Assembly (NCBI RefSeq): GCF_036248255.1
Contig: NZ_CP109178.1
Location: forward strand, 7,817,001 to 7,881,000
Length of the DNA stretch: 64,000 nt
Reading direction: 5' to 3'
DNA from: Streptomyces sp. NBC_01717
Lineage (GTDB): Bacteria; Actinomycetota; Actinomycetes; Streptomycetales; Streptomycetaceae
Shown here: positions 15,502-25,204 of the stretch, piece by piece
Numbering within the stretch: position 1 is the stretch's first letter
Layout: every line of letters begins with the position of its first letter
Translations under genes and position numbers: made by a program
The notes under the pieces: model-generated
The model's database searches: none
Seen by the model: the letters and a program-made list of their open reading frames with translations, nothing else
What the model was told of the DNA's origin: nothing

Positions 15502-16844
15502 GGGCCCGAGCACGTGTCCTGGAGCCGGCCGCCCCGGTGGATCCGGCAGACCCGCGGATCGCCGACCGGTACGCCGACGGACGGCACACCGCGCGCCGGG
15601 GACGTGCACGGCGTCGCGGCAGGGCCAGGGTCGTCGAGCGTCCCTGGATGGACTTCAGGGACCTGTGGACCGAGGCGCTGGCGGGGGTACTCGCCCGTCC
15701 GATGCGCTCCGCCCTGACCACACTGGGCACGGTTCTGAGCATCACCACCCTGGTCATCACCATCGGGGTCTCGTCCACGGCGGGCAATCAGATAGTCGGC
15801 CGGTTCGATGCCCTCACCGCCACCTCGGTCACGGTGGTGGTACCCCCGCCGCCCCCGTCGGCCGATCCTGTCCCTCTCGTGGACTGGTCGGGTGTCGACG
15901 CGGTCCGGCGGCTGGCCGGGGTCGATTCGGTGGCGGCGATCGCCGACTCCACCGCAACCGCGAGCGTCCAGGTACGTGCAAATGACGTGGTGTCCCCCGG
16001 GGACGTCACCGGTCAGACCATGGCGGTCGTCGCCGCGTCCCCCAGGCTGCCCGCCGCGGTGCGCGGCAGGATGACCGCCGGGCGCTTCTTCGACGACGGC
16101 AACATCGCCAGGCACGACCGGGTGACGGTGCTCGGCGACCAGGCCGCACGACTCCTCGGCATCAGCTCCGTACAGGACTCTCCCGCGGTCTTCCTGAAGG
16201 GCCAGCCCTACACCGTGATCGGGATTCTCGGCGGAGCCGAGCGGGAACAGCAGCTCTCCACCGCGGTGATCCTGCCGCCCACGACAGCCGAGGACCAGTT
16301 GGGCCTGGGAACGGTGACCCGGGTACTGATCAACACCGCACTGGGCGCGGCGAAGCAGGTTGCCCACCAGGCACCGATCGCGCTGGCTCCCGGAGCCGAG
16401 GACGCCCTCGCCGTAACGGCACCGCCCGACCCGGCCAAGGCACGCAAGGGAGTACAGGGCGACGTCAATGGCCTGTTCCTGGTACTCGGACTGGTCTCGC
16501 TGGTGGTCGGGGCCATCGGTATCGCCAACGTGACGCTGGTGACGGTCATGGAGCGGATCGGGGAGATCGGACTGCGCCGCGCCCTCGGCGCCTCACGACG
16601 GCAGGTCGCCGGCCAGTTCCTGGTGGAGTCGACGACCATCGGACTCCTCGGCGGCGTCATCGGCGCCGTCCTGGGCATGGTCGTCGTGGTGGCCGTCTCC
16701 GCCATCAGGAACTGGACTCCGGTCCTGGACGTCCGTCTCGCTCTCGGCGCTCCGGTCGCCGGGGCCCTCGTCGGTCTCCTGGCCGGTCTCTACCCGTCAC
16801 TGCGGGCCTCCCGCATGGAGCCCGTCGACGCTCTGCGCTCCTAG
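15498..16844 (+). CDS. ABC permease, FtsX/MacB type
   Basis: The 448-residue permease has a basic cytoplasmic N-terminus of about 60 residues, a first membrane helix (TTLGTVLSITTLVITIGV), a large extracytoplasmic MacB-like domain and three C-terminal helices. The family signature ERIGEIGLRRALGASRRQV and the ending RASRMEPVDALRS are present. It forms a mechanotransmission-type transporter with the ATPase and membrane-fusion protein. Its stop codon overlaps the stop of the convergent DAG-kinase gene, at the palindrome CCTAGG, so there is no room for a conventional terminator between the genes. Confidence 0.92.
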   Translation: MRARARVLEPAAPVDPADPRIADRYADGRHTARRGRARRRGRARVVERPWMDFRDLWTEALAGVLARPMRSALTTLGTVLSITTLVITIGVSSTAGNQIVGRFDALTATSVTVVVPPPPPSADPVPLVDWSGVDAVRRLAGVDSVAAIADSTATASVQVRANDVVSPGDVTGQTMAVVAASPRLPAAVRGRMTAGRFFDDGNIARHDRVTVLGDQAARLLGISSVQDSPAVFLKGQPYTVIGILGGAEREQQLSTAVILPPTTAEDQLGLGTVTRVLINTALGAAKQVAHQAPIALAPGAEDALAVTAPPDPAKARKGVQGDVNGLFLVLGLVSLVVGAIGIANVTLVTVMERIGEIGLRRALGASRRQVAGQFLVESTTIGLLGGVIGAVLGMVVVVAVSAIRNWTPVLDVRLALGAPVAGALVGLLAGLYPSLRASRMEPVDALRS

Positions 16845-18247
16845 GTCGTGTCCGACGAATAGCGCCTCATTCGTGCCGCGCGGTGCTGTTTTTCCCGGCC
16901 CGGGAACAGACGGCCCAGCGCCAGTCGTGCCACGCGCGGCCAGTCGGCCGCCGCCCCGCGGATCCGCGGCGCGTGGGGGCGACGGCGCGGCACGCGGACC
17001 CGGAGCGCCCCGGGCGCGCTGCGGCACACGACGGGTGACGGCAGAACGACGTGCTCTCCGTCGATGCCGACAGGGAGGGTGTCTGTGTCGGCATCGACGA
17101 CAACCATGCCGGCGCTCAGCCGGACGAGTCCCCCGGACCGCCGCGGACCGCGCACCATGCGCGCCGCCTGAGCGGTGTTGCCGACCCGCACGCACACGAC
17201 ACCGAGCAGTCCCGAGTCCAGCCGCTCCCGGCGCCCCGGATGGGCCGCGTCGACGGCACGTCCGTAGGGATTGTTGCTCACGAGCAGCGCCTGAAGTGCA
17301 TCGACGTACGTCCGGTCGGCCCGCGTCCGCAGCCTGGGCGCGTCCTCGCCGGTGAGGAGGCCGGGGAGGGTTCGCAGGGTTGTGCGGGCTTTTGCATCCC
17401 GGTACGCGGGGTCGGTGACGACGGACGCGTACGTGCCGAACGAGGCGTTGTTGACGAAGACCCGGTCCGCGGCGTACCCGAGGTCGATGCGGAGTTCGAC
17501 ACCGAGGGTCAGGGCTTCCAGGGCGGCCGCCGGATCGTCGCGGTCGAGGCCGAGATCGAGGGCGAAGTGGTTGCGGGTGCCGGCGGGAATCACCACGAAC
17601 GGCAGGTCGTGGCGCGCCGCGACCTCGGCCACCAGCGCCTGGGTGCCGTCGCCGCCCGCCACCGCCAGCAGATCGGCTCCCTCTGCGACGGCCTGCCGGG
17701 CCAGCCCGGCGACATCCTGGCCTGCGTCGAGCAGGGCCACCCGGCAGCCTGCAGCCCGGGCCTTCTCCACCAGGCCGAAACGACCCACCTTGCCTCCGCC
17801 GGAGCGCGGATTCATAAGGACCCAGGGGGCGTGGGGCGCCTCGGCGACAGCCTGTTCGGACGCGGCGTGACCACGTGCCAGGGCCGTACGTGCCGCCGTG
17901 ACGGCCAGCAGCCACAGGCCCAGGGACAGCAAGGCCGGCCCCAGCATGCCGAACGTGGCATACAGGGCGAGGACAGCGACCGGCGCGGTCACCGACAGAA
18001 CCGCCCCGAGGGCACGGAGCGCACCGGTGTGCGCCAGGGTCCACCACACCCCGACGGCGGCGAGTGCCAGTGCGGCGATGCCGGCCAGCGCCCACAGAAC
18101 GCTCCGCAGACCGGCGGCGACGAGCGGTACCAGGATGCTGCCCAGCAGGGCGAGTACGGCGAGGCGGGCGCGTCCGGCGTCGCCGTCGCGCGAGGTCGAG
18201 GCCCTTGCCTTTCGCGCCCTGTTGATATCACCGCTCTGTGGCCCCAC
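16841..18247 (-). CDS. Diacylglycerol/sphingosine kinase family protein with N-terminal membrane domain
   Basis: This 468-residue protein has about 130 N-terminal residues with four hydrophobic helices, then a DAGK catalytic domain. The lipid-kinase motifs are clear: MNPRSGGGKVGRF, VAGGDGTQALVAEVA (GGDGT nucleotide loop near 198-202) and VIPAGTRNHFALDLGLDRDD. It probably phosphorylates a lipid at the membrane; the substrate is not known. It is the last gene of an operon with a 47-residue membrane protein and a DUF308 protein upstream. Confidence 0.87.
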   Translation of the reverse strand: MGPQSGDINRARKARASTSRDGDAGRARLAVLALLGSILVPLVAAGLRSVLWALAGIAALALAAVGVWWTLAHTGALRALGAVLSVTAPVAVLALYATFGMLGPALLSLGLWLLAVTAARTALARGHAASEQAVAEAPHAPWVLMNPRSGGGKVGRFGLVEKARAAGCRVALLDAGQDVAGLARQAVAEGADLLAVAGGDGTQALVAEVAARHDLPFVVIPAGTRNHFALDLGLDRDDPAAALEALTLGVELRIDLGYAADRVFVNNASFGTYASVVTDPAYRDAKARTTLRTLPGLLTGEDAPRLRTRADRTYVDALQALLVSNNPYGRAVDAAHPGRRERLDSGLLGVVCVRVGNTAQAARMVRGPRRSGGLVRLSAGMVVVDADTDTLPVGIDGEHVVLPSPVVCRSAPGALRVRVPRRRPHAPRIRGAAADWPRVARLALGRLFPGREKQHRAARMRRYSSDTT

Positions 18248-18269
18248 TTGTCGGCCCTCCGCTTCCGTC

Positions 18270-18413
18270 TCACGCCTTGTGCGTCGGACGTTCCTCAGAC
18301 AGGTCGTGGATGTTGCCGCGCTGAACCACGCTCAGGGCCCGGATGATGAAGCCCGACATCGCGATCATCACGACCGACCACACCGGGCGACCCGAGGACG
18401 TGGTCGGGGCCAT
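18270..18413 (-). CDS. Small 47-residue single-helix membrane protein
   Basis: An ATG preceded by GGAAGGGG opens a 47-residue frame (MAPTTSSGRPVWSVVMIAMS, then GFIIRALSVVQRGNIHDLSE). It has one hydrophobic segment at about 11-30 and a charged tail ending ERPTHKA. It lies 26 bases after the DUF308 gene and 22 bases before the DAG-kinase gene, all on the same strand. This spacing and the ribosome site make it a convincing gene despite its size. It may be a small partner of the kinase or the DUF308 protein; no family was recognised. Confidence 0.72.
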   Translation of the reverse strand: MAPTTSSGRPVWSVVMIAMSGFIIRALSVVQRGNIHDLSEERPTHKA

Positions 18414-18439
18414 GGCTGCCCCTTCCGCGACCGGCGCGG

Positions 18440-19096
18440 TCAGGCCGTCGCGGCGGGCGCGCCTGGTCTGCGAGGGCGTGCTCGGCGGAACGCGGCCCGC
18501 CAGGCGAGGGCGACCACCGCCTCGGCCAGACCGAGCAGGATCAGCCAGAGGCCGAGCAGCCGGGTCAGGGCCCGAGCCGATTCGGTCGGCAGGGCGAGGA
18601 CCACGATCCCTGCGACGATGGCGAGCACCGCCGCTCCCAGGACGACGCCGCGGTGTGGCAGGTCCTCGGCCGTGAGGGCCGTGTAGAGGGTGAGGATCCC
18701 GGACACGAGCCAGACGACCCCGACGACCAGTGAGAGCGCGGCGATCGTCTGCAACGGGTTGCGCAGGCAGAGGACCCCGGCCAGGACGTACAGCACCGCC
18801 AGCAGGAGCCCGGGCAGCCGTTCGTGCCCCTGACGCGCGAAGACGGCTACGAACCGGAACGCTCCGGTCGCCAGTAGGTACAGGCCGACGAGGACGGCCA
18901 GGACGTGCAAGGTTGCCTCCGGCCAGACCATGACCAGGACGCCCGGTACGAGCGTCGCGACAGCCGAGCCCAGGAGCCAGGTCCAGGAACCGCCGAGCCG
19001 TGTGAGCGCGTATGCGGTTCCATCTCCCGGACCGGGGACCTCCCCGTCGGGCTGGTCCGGCCCGGTAGGCGATGCCGGGTTACGCGGCATGGTCAT
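18440..19096 (-). CDS. HdeD/DUF308 family six-helix membrane protein
   Basis: This 218-residue protein has a polar N-terminus of about 35 residues and six hydrophobic helices in three pairs, ending in a basic tail. Helix sequences such as WTWLLGSAVATLVPGVLVMV, ATLHVLAVLVGLYLLATGAF and TIAALSLVVGVVWLVSGIL, with RNPLQT between, match HdeD-type proteins linked to acid or envelope stress in enterobacteria. GGAGGAGG precedes the ATG. It is the first gene of the operon ending in the DAG kinase. Confidence 0.85.
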   Translation of the reverse strand: MTMPRNPASPTGPDQPDGEVPGPGDGTAYALTRLGGSWTWLLGSAVATLVPGVLVMVWPEATLHVLAVLVGLYLLATGAFRFVAVFARQGHERLPGLLLAVLYVLAGVLCLRNPLQTIAALSLVVGVVWLVSGILTLYTALTAEDLPHRGVVLGAAVLAIVAGIVVLALPTESARALTRLLGLWLILLGLAEAVVALAWRAAFRRARPRRPGAPAATA

Positions 19097-19473
19097 GGCT
19101 CCTCCTCCCGTGAAACGGCCGGACGCCTTCGCATCTACCGCCGCGCCGTGGGTGGGACTCCAACCGGTGTGCGTGGGACGCCGGGGGTGCGCGTGCACGA
19201 GAGACGGTGTGCTCTGCGCAGCCTCTCTGGCTCCACTGTCACGCCTGCCACCGGGTGCCGGGTCACCCGCCACGGGTGATCTGTCGGCGCATCGCGCGGC
19301 CCCAGGGCCCGAAGTCGCGCCGTGCGCCGGGCGGGCCAGGCGGGACTCCGCGACTCGGCCCAGGCCGTTGGGCTGCGCCTGCTCCCCCGTTCGACCGGAT
19401 GTACGGGGCGGTGGTGGGCGGAGCCGTCCTGAAGCGAGAAGTCGTGCAAGATGGCCCGCACCACCCGCCACCC
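19097..19473. other. Intergenic region, no gene seen
   Basis: This 377-base stretch lies between the start of the DUF308 operon and the end of a 65-residue gene read in the same direction. The only structure noted is an 8-bp inverted repeat, GTCACCCG-3-CGGGTGAT, at 19262-19280, which could be a weak terminator or operator. The DUF308 promoter should lie here; I did not identify it. Confidence 0.5.
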
Positions 19474-19671
19474 TCACTCCGGCACCTGCCGCATCTCCAT
19501 GACGCGCAGACCCAGCGACTGGCAGCGAGTCAGCAGGCCGTAGAGGTGAGCCTCGTCCACGACCGTGCCGAAAAGGACGGTCTGGCCGGACATCACCACA
19601 TGGTCCAGCTCCGGGAACGCGTTGGCCAGCGTCTCCGAGAGGTGCCCCTCGACTCGGATCTCATAACGCAC
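19474..19671 (-). CDS. Small conserved-looking hypothetical protein, 65 residues
   Basis: GTG at 19671 follows GGGAGG at ideal spacing and opens a 65-residue soluble protein beginning VRYEIRVEGHLSETLANAFP and containing DHVVMSGQTVLFGTVVDEAH. The strand/helix pattern suggests a compact alpha-beta fold such as a small ferredoxin-like domain, but no family was recognised. It is downstream of the membrane protein gene on the same strand after a gap of about 125 bases. Coding bias and start signals make it credible. Confidence 0.7.
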   Translation of the reverse strand: MRYEIRVEGHLSETLANAFPELDHVVMSGQTVLFGTVVDEAHLYGLLTRCQSLGLRVMEMRQVPE

Positions 19672-19796
19672 GAGCGGTCCTCCCACCGGACTTGCCTGGA
19701 CGCTCTTCACCGACTGGCTCGGGACAGGCGGACGGCGCCCGTCCCTGCGATCCTCCGCCGCTGCGCACCTCACGGACCTCACCCCGTAGAGGTGAC

Positions 19797-20327
19797 TCAA
19801 TGAGTCAGAATGATCTTGAAAGAGATGATCAGCAGGCCCAGCAGCAGGTTGACCGATGCGGTGATGGCCACCAGCCGCCGTGAGGCGCCGGCGCGGCGGG
19901 CCGCGGCGACGGACCAGCCCACCTGCCCTGCGACGGCTACGGACAGTGCCAGCCAGAGGGCACCGCGTACGTCCAGTCCCAGGAGCGGGCTGACGGCCAC
20001 CGCGACGGCCGGCGGGACAGCGGCCTTGACGATGGGCCACTCGGCACGGCACACGAGCAGGATCCCCCGACGGTCCGGAGTGTGCTGGGCGAGCCGTGCC
20101 CCGAACAGATGGGCATGTACGTGTGCGATCCAGAACACCACGCCGGTGAGCAGCAGCAGCAGCACCAGCTCGAAGCGGGGGAACGACCCCAGGGAGCCGG
20201 CTCCGATCACCACGGAGGCCGCGAGCATGGAGCCGTAGACGCCACCCGTGTAGTCGGCGCGTGTCCGGCGTTCGGCACGGCGCGCCCTCCGCTCCGCCGG
20301 TCCTCCCTCGGCTCTCGTCCTGTCCAC
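19797..20327 (-). CDS. Integral membrane protein of unknown function
   Basis: The 176-residue product has a highly charged N-terminus of about 30 residues (RRARRAERRTRADY) and about four to five hydrophobic helices, including RFELVLLLLLTGVVFWIAHV and a final LVAITASVNLLLGLLIISF. The His-rich VHAHLFG near the second helix is notable. GTG at 20327 has AGGGGG upstream and lies 10 bases after the MFS stop codon, so it belongs to the MFS operon. Function not recognised. Confidence 0.75.
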   Translation of the reverse strand: MDRTRAEGGPAERRARRAERRTRADYTGGVYGSMLAASVVIGAGSLGSFPRFELVLLLLLTGVVFWIAHVHAHLFGARLAQHTPDRRGILLVCRAEWPIVKAAVPPAVAVAVSPLLGLDVRGALWLALSVAVAGQVGWSVAAARRAGASRRLVAITASVNLLLGLLIISFKIILTH

Positions 20328-20337
20328 CGGTGGCCCC

Positions 20338-21975
20338 CTACGCTCGGTCCGTGGATCCGTTCGCCCCGGCCGGAGCGGCACCGGAACCGGGCTCAGGCGG
20401 GCGGCCGCTCCGTGCGGTCGGCAGATGCGATGTCATCAGGAAACTGACGAGAGCGACGCCGCCCGTGGCCAGGATCGCCGCCTTCAGACCGTCGAGCTGC
20501 GCCGAGGCATAGGAGTCCGTGACGGCTTCGACTTCGGACGGTGGCAGTCCGGCCCGCTCGGCCGCCGAACGCACCTGGTCGGTGGAGACGAAGGTGATCC
20601 CGGCCTCGAGGCGGACACCGACCTGCTCGCGGGTTTCCGCGGACAGCCGGGGTTCGTCCGCGACCTGCGTGGTGAAGGCGTGGGCCAGCGCGCCGACCAG
20701 GATCGATCCGATGAGCGCGGTGCCCAGCGCCGAACCCAGGTTCTGGGCCGTGAACTGGAGTCCTCCCGCCTCGCTGCGTTCCTCCTCGCCGACGCCGGAC
20801 TGGACGATGTTGCCGAGCTGCGAGGCGAGCAGGCCGATGCCCACACCCAGCAGGGCCATCGCCCCGGCGAACTGCGCGTCGTCGATGACCGGGTCGATGG
20901 TGGCCAGCAGCCACACGACGGCCGCCGCCAGGATCGCCAGGGCCAGCCGTACCACCCGGCGCGGTCCCATCACCCGCCCCAGCGGGGACGCGCACAGGGA
21001 GGTCACCAGCATGGTGGCGGACACCGGGAGCAGGCGCAGGCCCGTCTGGAAGGCGTCGAAACCCTGTACCACCTGCAGGTACAGCGGGATGGCGAAGAAC
21101 AGTCCCAGCAGGATGAGGTTCTGGCTCAGCAGGGTCATCAGGCCGGCCCGCAGCACGGGTCTCCTCAGCAGGGACAGGTGCACGAGCGGGTCGGTGCCCC
21201 GGTCCTCCCGCCGTCGCTCCCAGTGCCGGAAGACGGCCAGGACGGCCACGCCGGCGCCGACGACGAACAGTGTCGGGGCGAAGCCGAGGACGGTGAAAGG
21301 AGGGTTACGGGGCTGCACCCAGCCCCACGTACTGCTCTGCAGCACGCCGAGCACGCCCAGCGCCAGCCCCACCGCGGAGAGCGCCGCCCCGACCCCGTCG
21401 AGCCTCGGCCGCGGTCCGGCCGGGGCGGGCGACGGGATCACGCGGCGGCACAGCAGGACGGCCAGGACGACCACGACCTCGCCGGCGAAGACGAGCCGCC
21501 AGGTGAGGTACGTCGTCATCCAGCCGCCCAGCATCGGGCCGACCGCGATCCCGGCGCCGGCGAGACCCCCGATGACCGCATAGGCGACGGCCCGGTCCCG
21601 GCCGCGGTACGACTCCGCCACCAGGGCGGCCATGGCCGGCAGCACCATGGCGGCGCCGAGTCCCTCGATGACGGACCAGCCCAACGTGAGGACCCACAGC
21701 GTGGGCGCCACGGCGGTCAGGGCGGACCCCACGCCGTAGACGACCAGCCCCACGAGGAACATGCGGCGCCGCCCCAGGATGTCTCCGAGCCTGCCACCGA
21801 CGATCATGAACGCCGCCATGACCAGCGCGTACAGGGTGATGACGGCCTGGATGGCGGTGACCTCGGTGTCGAAGTCCTCCACCAGTTGGCTGATGGACAC
21901 GTTCATGACTGAGGTGTCCAGAACCATCAGGAACTGGGCCGTACCGAGGGCGACCAGGGCCCACCAGTGCTTCAC
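20338..21975 (-). CDS. MFS drug exporter, DHA2 type, 14 helices
   Basis: The 545-residue exporter starts at GTG (VKHWWALVALGTAQFLMVLD), supported by GAGGTGGGA upstream. Family motifs are visible: DTSVMNVSISQL in helix 1, GGRLGDILGRRRMF (motif A) and GIAVGPMLGGW (motif C of drug antiporters). A periplasmic insert near the C-terminus (ADEPRLSAETREQVG... TDQVRSAAERAG) is typical of 14-helix members. It is followed closely by a small membrane protein gene. The LuxR-type regulator upstream, on the same strand 225 bases away, may control it. Confidence 0.88.
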   Translation of the reverse strand: MKHWWALVALGTAQFLMVLDTSVMNVSISQLVEDFDTEVTAIQAVITLYALVMAAFMIVGGRLGDILGRRRMFLVGLVVYGVGSALTAVAPTLWVLTLGWSVIEGLGAAMVLPAMAALVAESYRGRDRAVAYAVIGGLAGAGIAVGPMLGGWMTTYLTWRLVFAGEVVVVLAVLLCRRVIPSPAPAGPRPRLDGVGAALSAVGLALGVLGVLQSSTWGWVQPRNPPFTVLGFAPTLFVVGAGVAVLAVFRHWERRREDRGTDPLVHLSLLRRPVLRAGLMTLLSQNLILLGLFFAIPLYLQVVQGFDAFQTGLRLLPVSATMLVTSLCASPLGRVMGPRRVVRLALAILAAAVVWLLATIDPVIDDAQFAGAMALLGVGIGLLASQLGNIVQSGVGEEERSEAGGLQFTAQNLGSALGTALIGSILVGALAHAFTTQVADEPRLSAETREQVGVRLEAGITFVSTDQVRSAAERAGLPPSEVEAVTDSYASAQLDGLKAAILATGGVALVSFLMTSHLPTARSGRPPEPGSGAAPAGANGSTDRA

Positions 21976-22199
21976 GCTGTCCCACCTCGCCGAAATCGGG
22001 CCCTGTACGCCGGCGGAGCCGGTCAGCCGGCGACCGGCAGATGTTCCGCGTTCCTGCGATCGCCTCCGACGTACGTTTCCCCCATCGCACCCGACGCGGG
22101 CACCGCGCGCCTCACCCGTCACGGGGGAGGGCCGCCCCTGACGCCTGCCCGCGCCGCTACCGGTGGGCGGGGTGCGCACCGAGCGCTTCCCCGCGTCCG

Positions 22200-24854
22200 T
22201 CACAGAAGTCCGAGGTCGCGTGCCCGGCGCACCGCGTCGTTGCGCCGGTTCACGGCCAGCTTCCGGTACACACTTTTGAGGTGGGTCTTCACCGTGTTGA
22301 CCGATACGTAGAGATCGGCGGCGATCTCCTCCGTGGACATCATCCGGGCCAGCCGCTGGAGTACGTCCCGCTCGCGTCCGCTCAGCTCGACCGCGACCAG
22401 AGGCGGGGGCCCGGGCTCCGGCCGGAGCCGTTCACCGCCCCGGCGCGGCGGGCCGGGGCTGAGCCAGCCCTGTGCCAGCTCGTGCAGCGGAGCCGAGGCC
22501 AGCAAAGGCTGGACCCACGCTCCGGCCCGGAGAAACGGGCGCCGCAGCCGATCGCGACGTGCGTCGAGGAGCGCCCGCGCGACGAGCTTGCGGGCAGTGA
22601 CCGCGTCTCCTGCCTCCGCTGCGGCCCGGGCCTTGACCAGTGCCGCCCCCACGGTCACCGCAGGGCCGGACCTGCCATCGGTGCGGATGTTGTCGAGCAG
22701 GCGCACGGCGGCATCGGTGCGTCCTGCCGCGATCTGGATCGCTGCGGCCTCCACGGCGCATACCGCTTGTTCACCAAAGACACCTCGGAGCGCCTCGGCC
22801 GCGCTGTCCGGCCGCCCGTCGGCGAGATGAGCGGCGGAGGCGACGACGGCCGCATGACTCGCGACCCAGGGCGAGGCCACGGCGGCGGGGACCGCCAGGT
22901 TCGTCGCCTCGACGGCGGCGCGCGCTTCTCCTCTGTCCAGGAGCAGCCGGGAAGCGGCGATGGCCCGTGCCGCCGCCGGCACCGGATCGCGTGTTCCCGC
23001 AGGCGCCCGGGCAGTTTCCTCCAGGAGGTCCTCGGCTCTGCCCAGTTCGTGACGGTCCACGGCCACAGCGGCCAGGACCAGACGGCCGATACCGGAACCG
23101 TACGGCTGGGGCAGGCCGCCCCGCTCCCCCTCGGAGACCGCGGCCAAGGCCTTGCGCTCCGCCCGGCCGGGCCAGCCGTTCAGATAGTCGATCAGAGCGA
23201 GGTGCCCCATGGCCTCCTCCCGGGGTAGCACGGTGGCGGCCCCGCCGGCAGCTGCGGCCGCTTCGGTCAGGGCGGCGCGCGCGTCCTCGTAACGCCCCGC
23301 CCACAGACGCGCCGAGCCGAGATGGGTCAGCAGTAGAGCGATCAGTTCGGGGTGCTTGTCCAGCAGACGGGTCGGGATCTCCTGCCGCAGCTCGGCGGCT
23401 GCGGCGGCGGCCCTCTCGGCCTTCGGCGTACTACCGGTCAGCCGGGCGGCCAGCGCTTCCAGCAACGCACAGCTCAGCCGGACCTCCGCCAGGTTCGGCG
23501 TGTCGTCGGCCAGATGCCCCTCTGCACGGCGCAAGCGGCCCAGACCGTGATCCAGGTCGTGCCGGGACAGGGCGTGGGCCGCCCGGACGAGGTCGGCCGC
23601 CGGGCTTCTCGCTTCGGGCCCCATGCGGGCGAACACATGGGACGGAGCACCCGAGCGTAGACCCGTGAAGAGCTGGCCGATCGCGAGGTCGTCGACCAGG
23701 GCTCCGGCGGCGAGGTCCCAGTCGCCGGCGGCGGCGGCGTGGGCGAGTGTCTCGGACAGAAGCCCGGAACGGCGCAGCCACCGCGCGGCCCGCCTGTGCA
23801 GTTCCGGTTCCAGGCCGGGCATGCGCTCGCGCAGGTGGGCCCGGAGGATCTCCCGGAAGAGCGGATGGAGCCGGTACCAGGAGTGTCCGAGCCGCTCGAC
23901 GAACGCGTTCTCGCGGTGCAGCCCGGCAAGGACGGGTTCGGCGTCGGTCCGCAGGGTCAGCGCGTCGGCCAGCTCGGGGCGGAAACGCTCCAGGACGCTG
24001 ACGCGCAGCAGTAGGTCCTGGGTCTCGTCCGTTCTTCCCCGCAGGACCTCGGCCAGCAGGAAATCCGCGACCGCGCCGTGGTCCGCCTCGAACTCCTTCA
24101 GGTAGAGCTCCGGGTCGGTGCTCTCGCACGCGGCCAGGGCAGACAGGCGCAGTCCGGCGGCCCAGCCCCGCGTGCGCTCCACGAGGGCGCGTACGGCGTC
24201 AAGTGGAAGGACCAGACCGTGCAGTTCCAGCAGCGTGACGGCCTCCGCCGGAGTGAAGGCCAGCTCGGCGCCACGGATCTCCGTGAGCTCCCCGGCCGCC
24301 CGGTAACGGTGCAGAGGCAGCAGAGGCTCGGTGCGGGTGACGAGGACGAGGCGCAGCCCCTGCCCGGCGTGGTGCAGGACGAACTCCAGCTGCTCAGCGA
24401 CTTCCGGAGCGGTCATCCGGTCGTACTCGTCGAGCACAAGGACCACGGGCCGCTCACGTGCGTTCAACTCGGCGGCGAGTGCTGTCAGTAGCCTGCGGTC
24501 CACCCCGTCGGCATCCGCAGGCGCCCAGGCCACTCCGGTCGCCGGCGCGCCGCAGGCCCGCAGGGACTCGACGACGTACGCCCAGAAGACCCCGGGACGT
24601 CGGTCTCCCGCTTCGCCGGTGAGCCAGGCGACGGGCTGGCGCAAACCGGCGGCCCAGTCGGCGGCCAGCAGGGTCTTGCCCGCCCCGGCTGCGCCGTTGA
24701 CCAGCGTCAACGGCGTTCGGAGAGCCTGATCGAGATGGTCGAGAAGCCGCTTGCGCCGCAGGAACGTGTCGGGCCGCGTGGGAAGGGCGAACCGGGTGCG
24801 CAGGAACGGATCCCCCAGGGGATCGGAGTAGGAACCAGCTGGAACGATCGACAC
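22200..24854 (-). CDS. LAL-type LuxR regulator (MalT-like ATPase with LuxR HTH)
   Basis: This 884-residue transcription factor has a Walker A site LVNGAAGAGKT at about 51-61, Walker B in PVVLVLDEYDRM, and a long middle of helical repeats. Its C-terminal LuxR helix-turn-helix has LSGRERDVLQRLARMMSTEE followed by VSVNTVKTHLKSVYRKLAV. The GTG at 24854 is preferred because GAGGAG lies 5 bases upstream. LAL proteins often activate pathway or transport genes in response to a small molecule. The adjacent exporter operon is the most obvious target, but this is inference. Confidence 0.88.
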   Translation of the reverse strand: MSIVPAGSYSDPLGDPFLRTRFALPTRPDTFLRRKRLLDHLDQALRTPLTLVNGAAGAGKTLLAADWAAGLRQPVAWLTGEAGDRRPGVFWAYVVESLRACGAPATGVAWAPADADGVDRRLLTALAAELNARERPVVLVLDEYDRMTAPEVAEQLEFVLHHAGQGLRLVLVTRTEPLLPLHRYRAAGELTEIRGAELAFTPAEAVTLLELHGLVLPLDAVRALVERTRGWAAGLRLSALAACESTDPELYLKEFEADHGAVADFLLAEVLRGRTDETQDLLLRVSVLERFRPELADALTLRTDAEPVLAGLHRENAFVERLGHSWYRLHPLFREILRAHLRERMPGLEPELHRRAARWLRRSGLLSETLAHAAAAGDWDLAAGALVDDLAIGQLFTGLRSGAPSHVFARMGPEARSPAADLVRAAHALSRHDLDHGLGRLRRAEGHLADDTPNLAEVRLSCALLEALAARLTGSTPKAERAAAAAAELRQEIPTRLLDKHPELIALLLTHLGSARLWAGRYEDARAALTEAAAAAGGAATVLPREEAMGHLALIDYLNGWPGRAERKALAAVSEGERGGLPQPYGSGIGRLVLAAVAVDRHELGRAEDLLEETARAPAGTRDPVPAAARAIAASRLLLDRGEARAAVEATNLAVPAAVASPWVASHAAVVASAAHLADGRPDSAAEALRGVFGEQAVCAVEAAAIQIAAGRTDAAVRLLDNIRTDGRSGPAVTVGAALVKARAAAEAGDAVTARKLVARALLDARRDRLRRPFLRAGAWVQPLLASAPLHELAQGWLSPGPPRRGGERLRPEPGPPPLVAVELSGRERDVLQRLARMMSTEEIAADLYVSVNTVKTHLKSVYRKLAVNRRNDAVRRARDLGLL

Positions 24855-25204
24855 GTGCACTCCTCGTTCGTCCCGGTCGGTCCCGGCCACGACGCTCACC
24901 ACCCCTGTCAGCCAGGGGCACGCCACGGGTGGAGTCGTCCATCGCCAGCATCCCAGCCTCACGCCCGGCGCGCGCGGTGGCGCAGGTGCTGCGACGGCTC
25001 GCGGAGTGCGCAGACGGTCGGCCGGCCACTCGCTCACGCTGCCGTATCCGTCAGGGGCCTCAGCGTCAGAGCCCTCAGGCAGGCGCCGGCCCGCGAGCGT
25101 TCAGAACGTGATACCACGCGGGGGTGATTCGCCCGGGACGCCGGACCGTAGCCCTGCGGTGGGTACCGCACTTCACCCCCCATGGACCCGGGCGGGCGTA
25201 CGGA

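Noticed and set aside
21976..22203. N-terminal extension of the DHA2 exporter by about 76 residues
   Set aside because: The extension is Arg/Gly-rich and unlike the family. GTG at 21975 has a ribosome site and starts just before the first helix.
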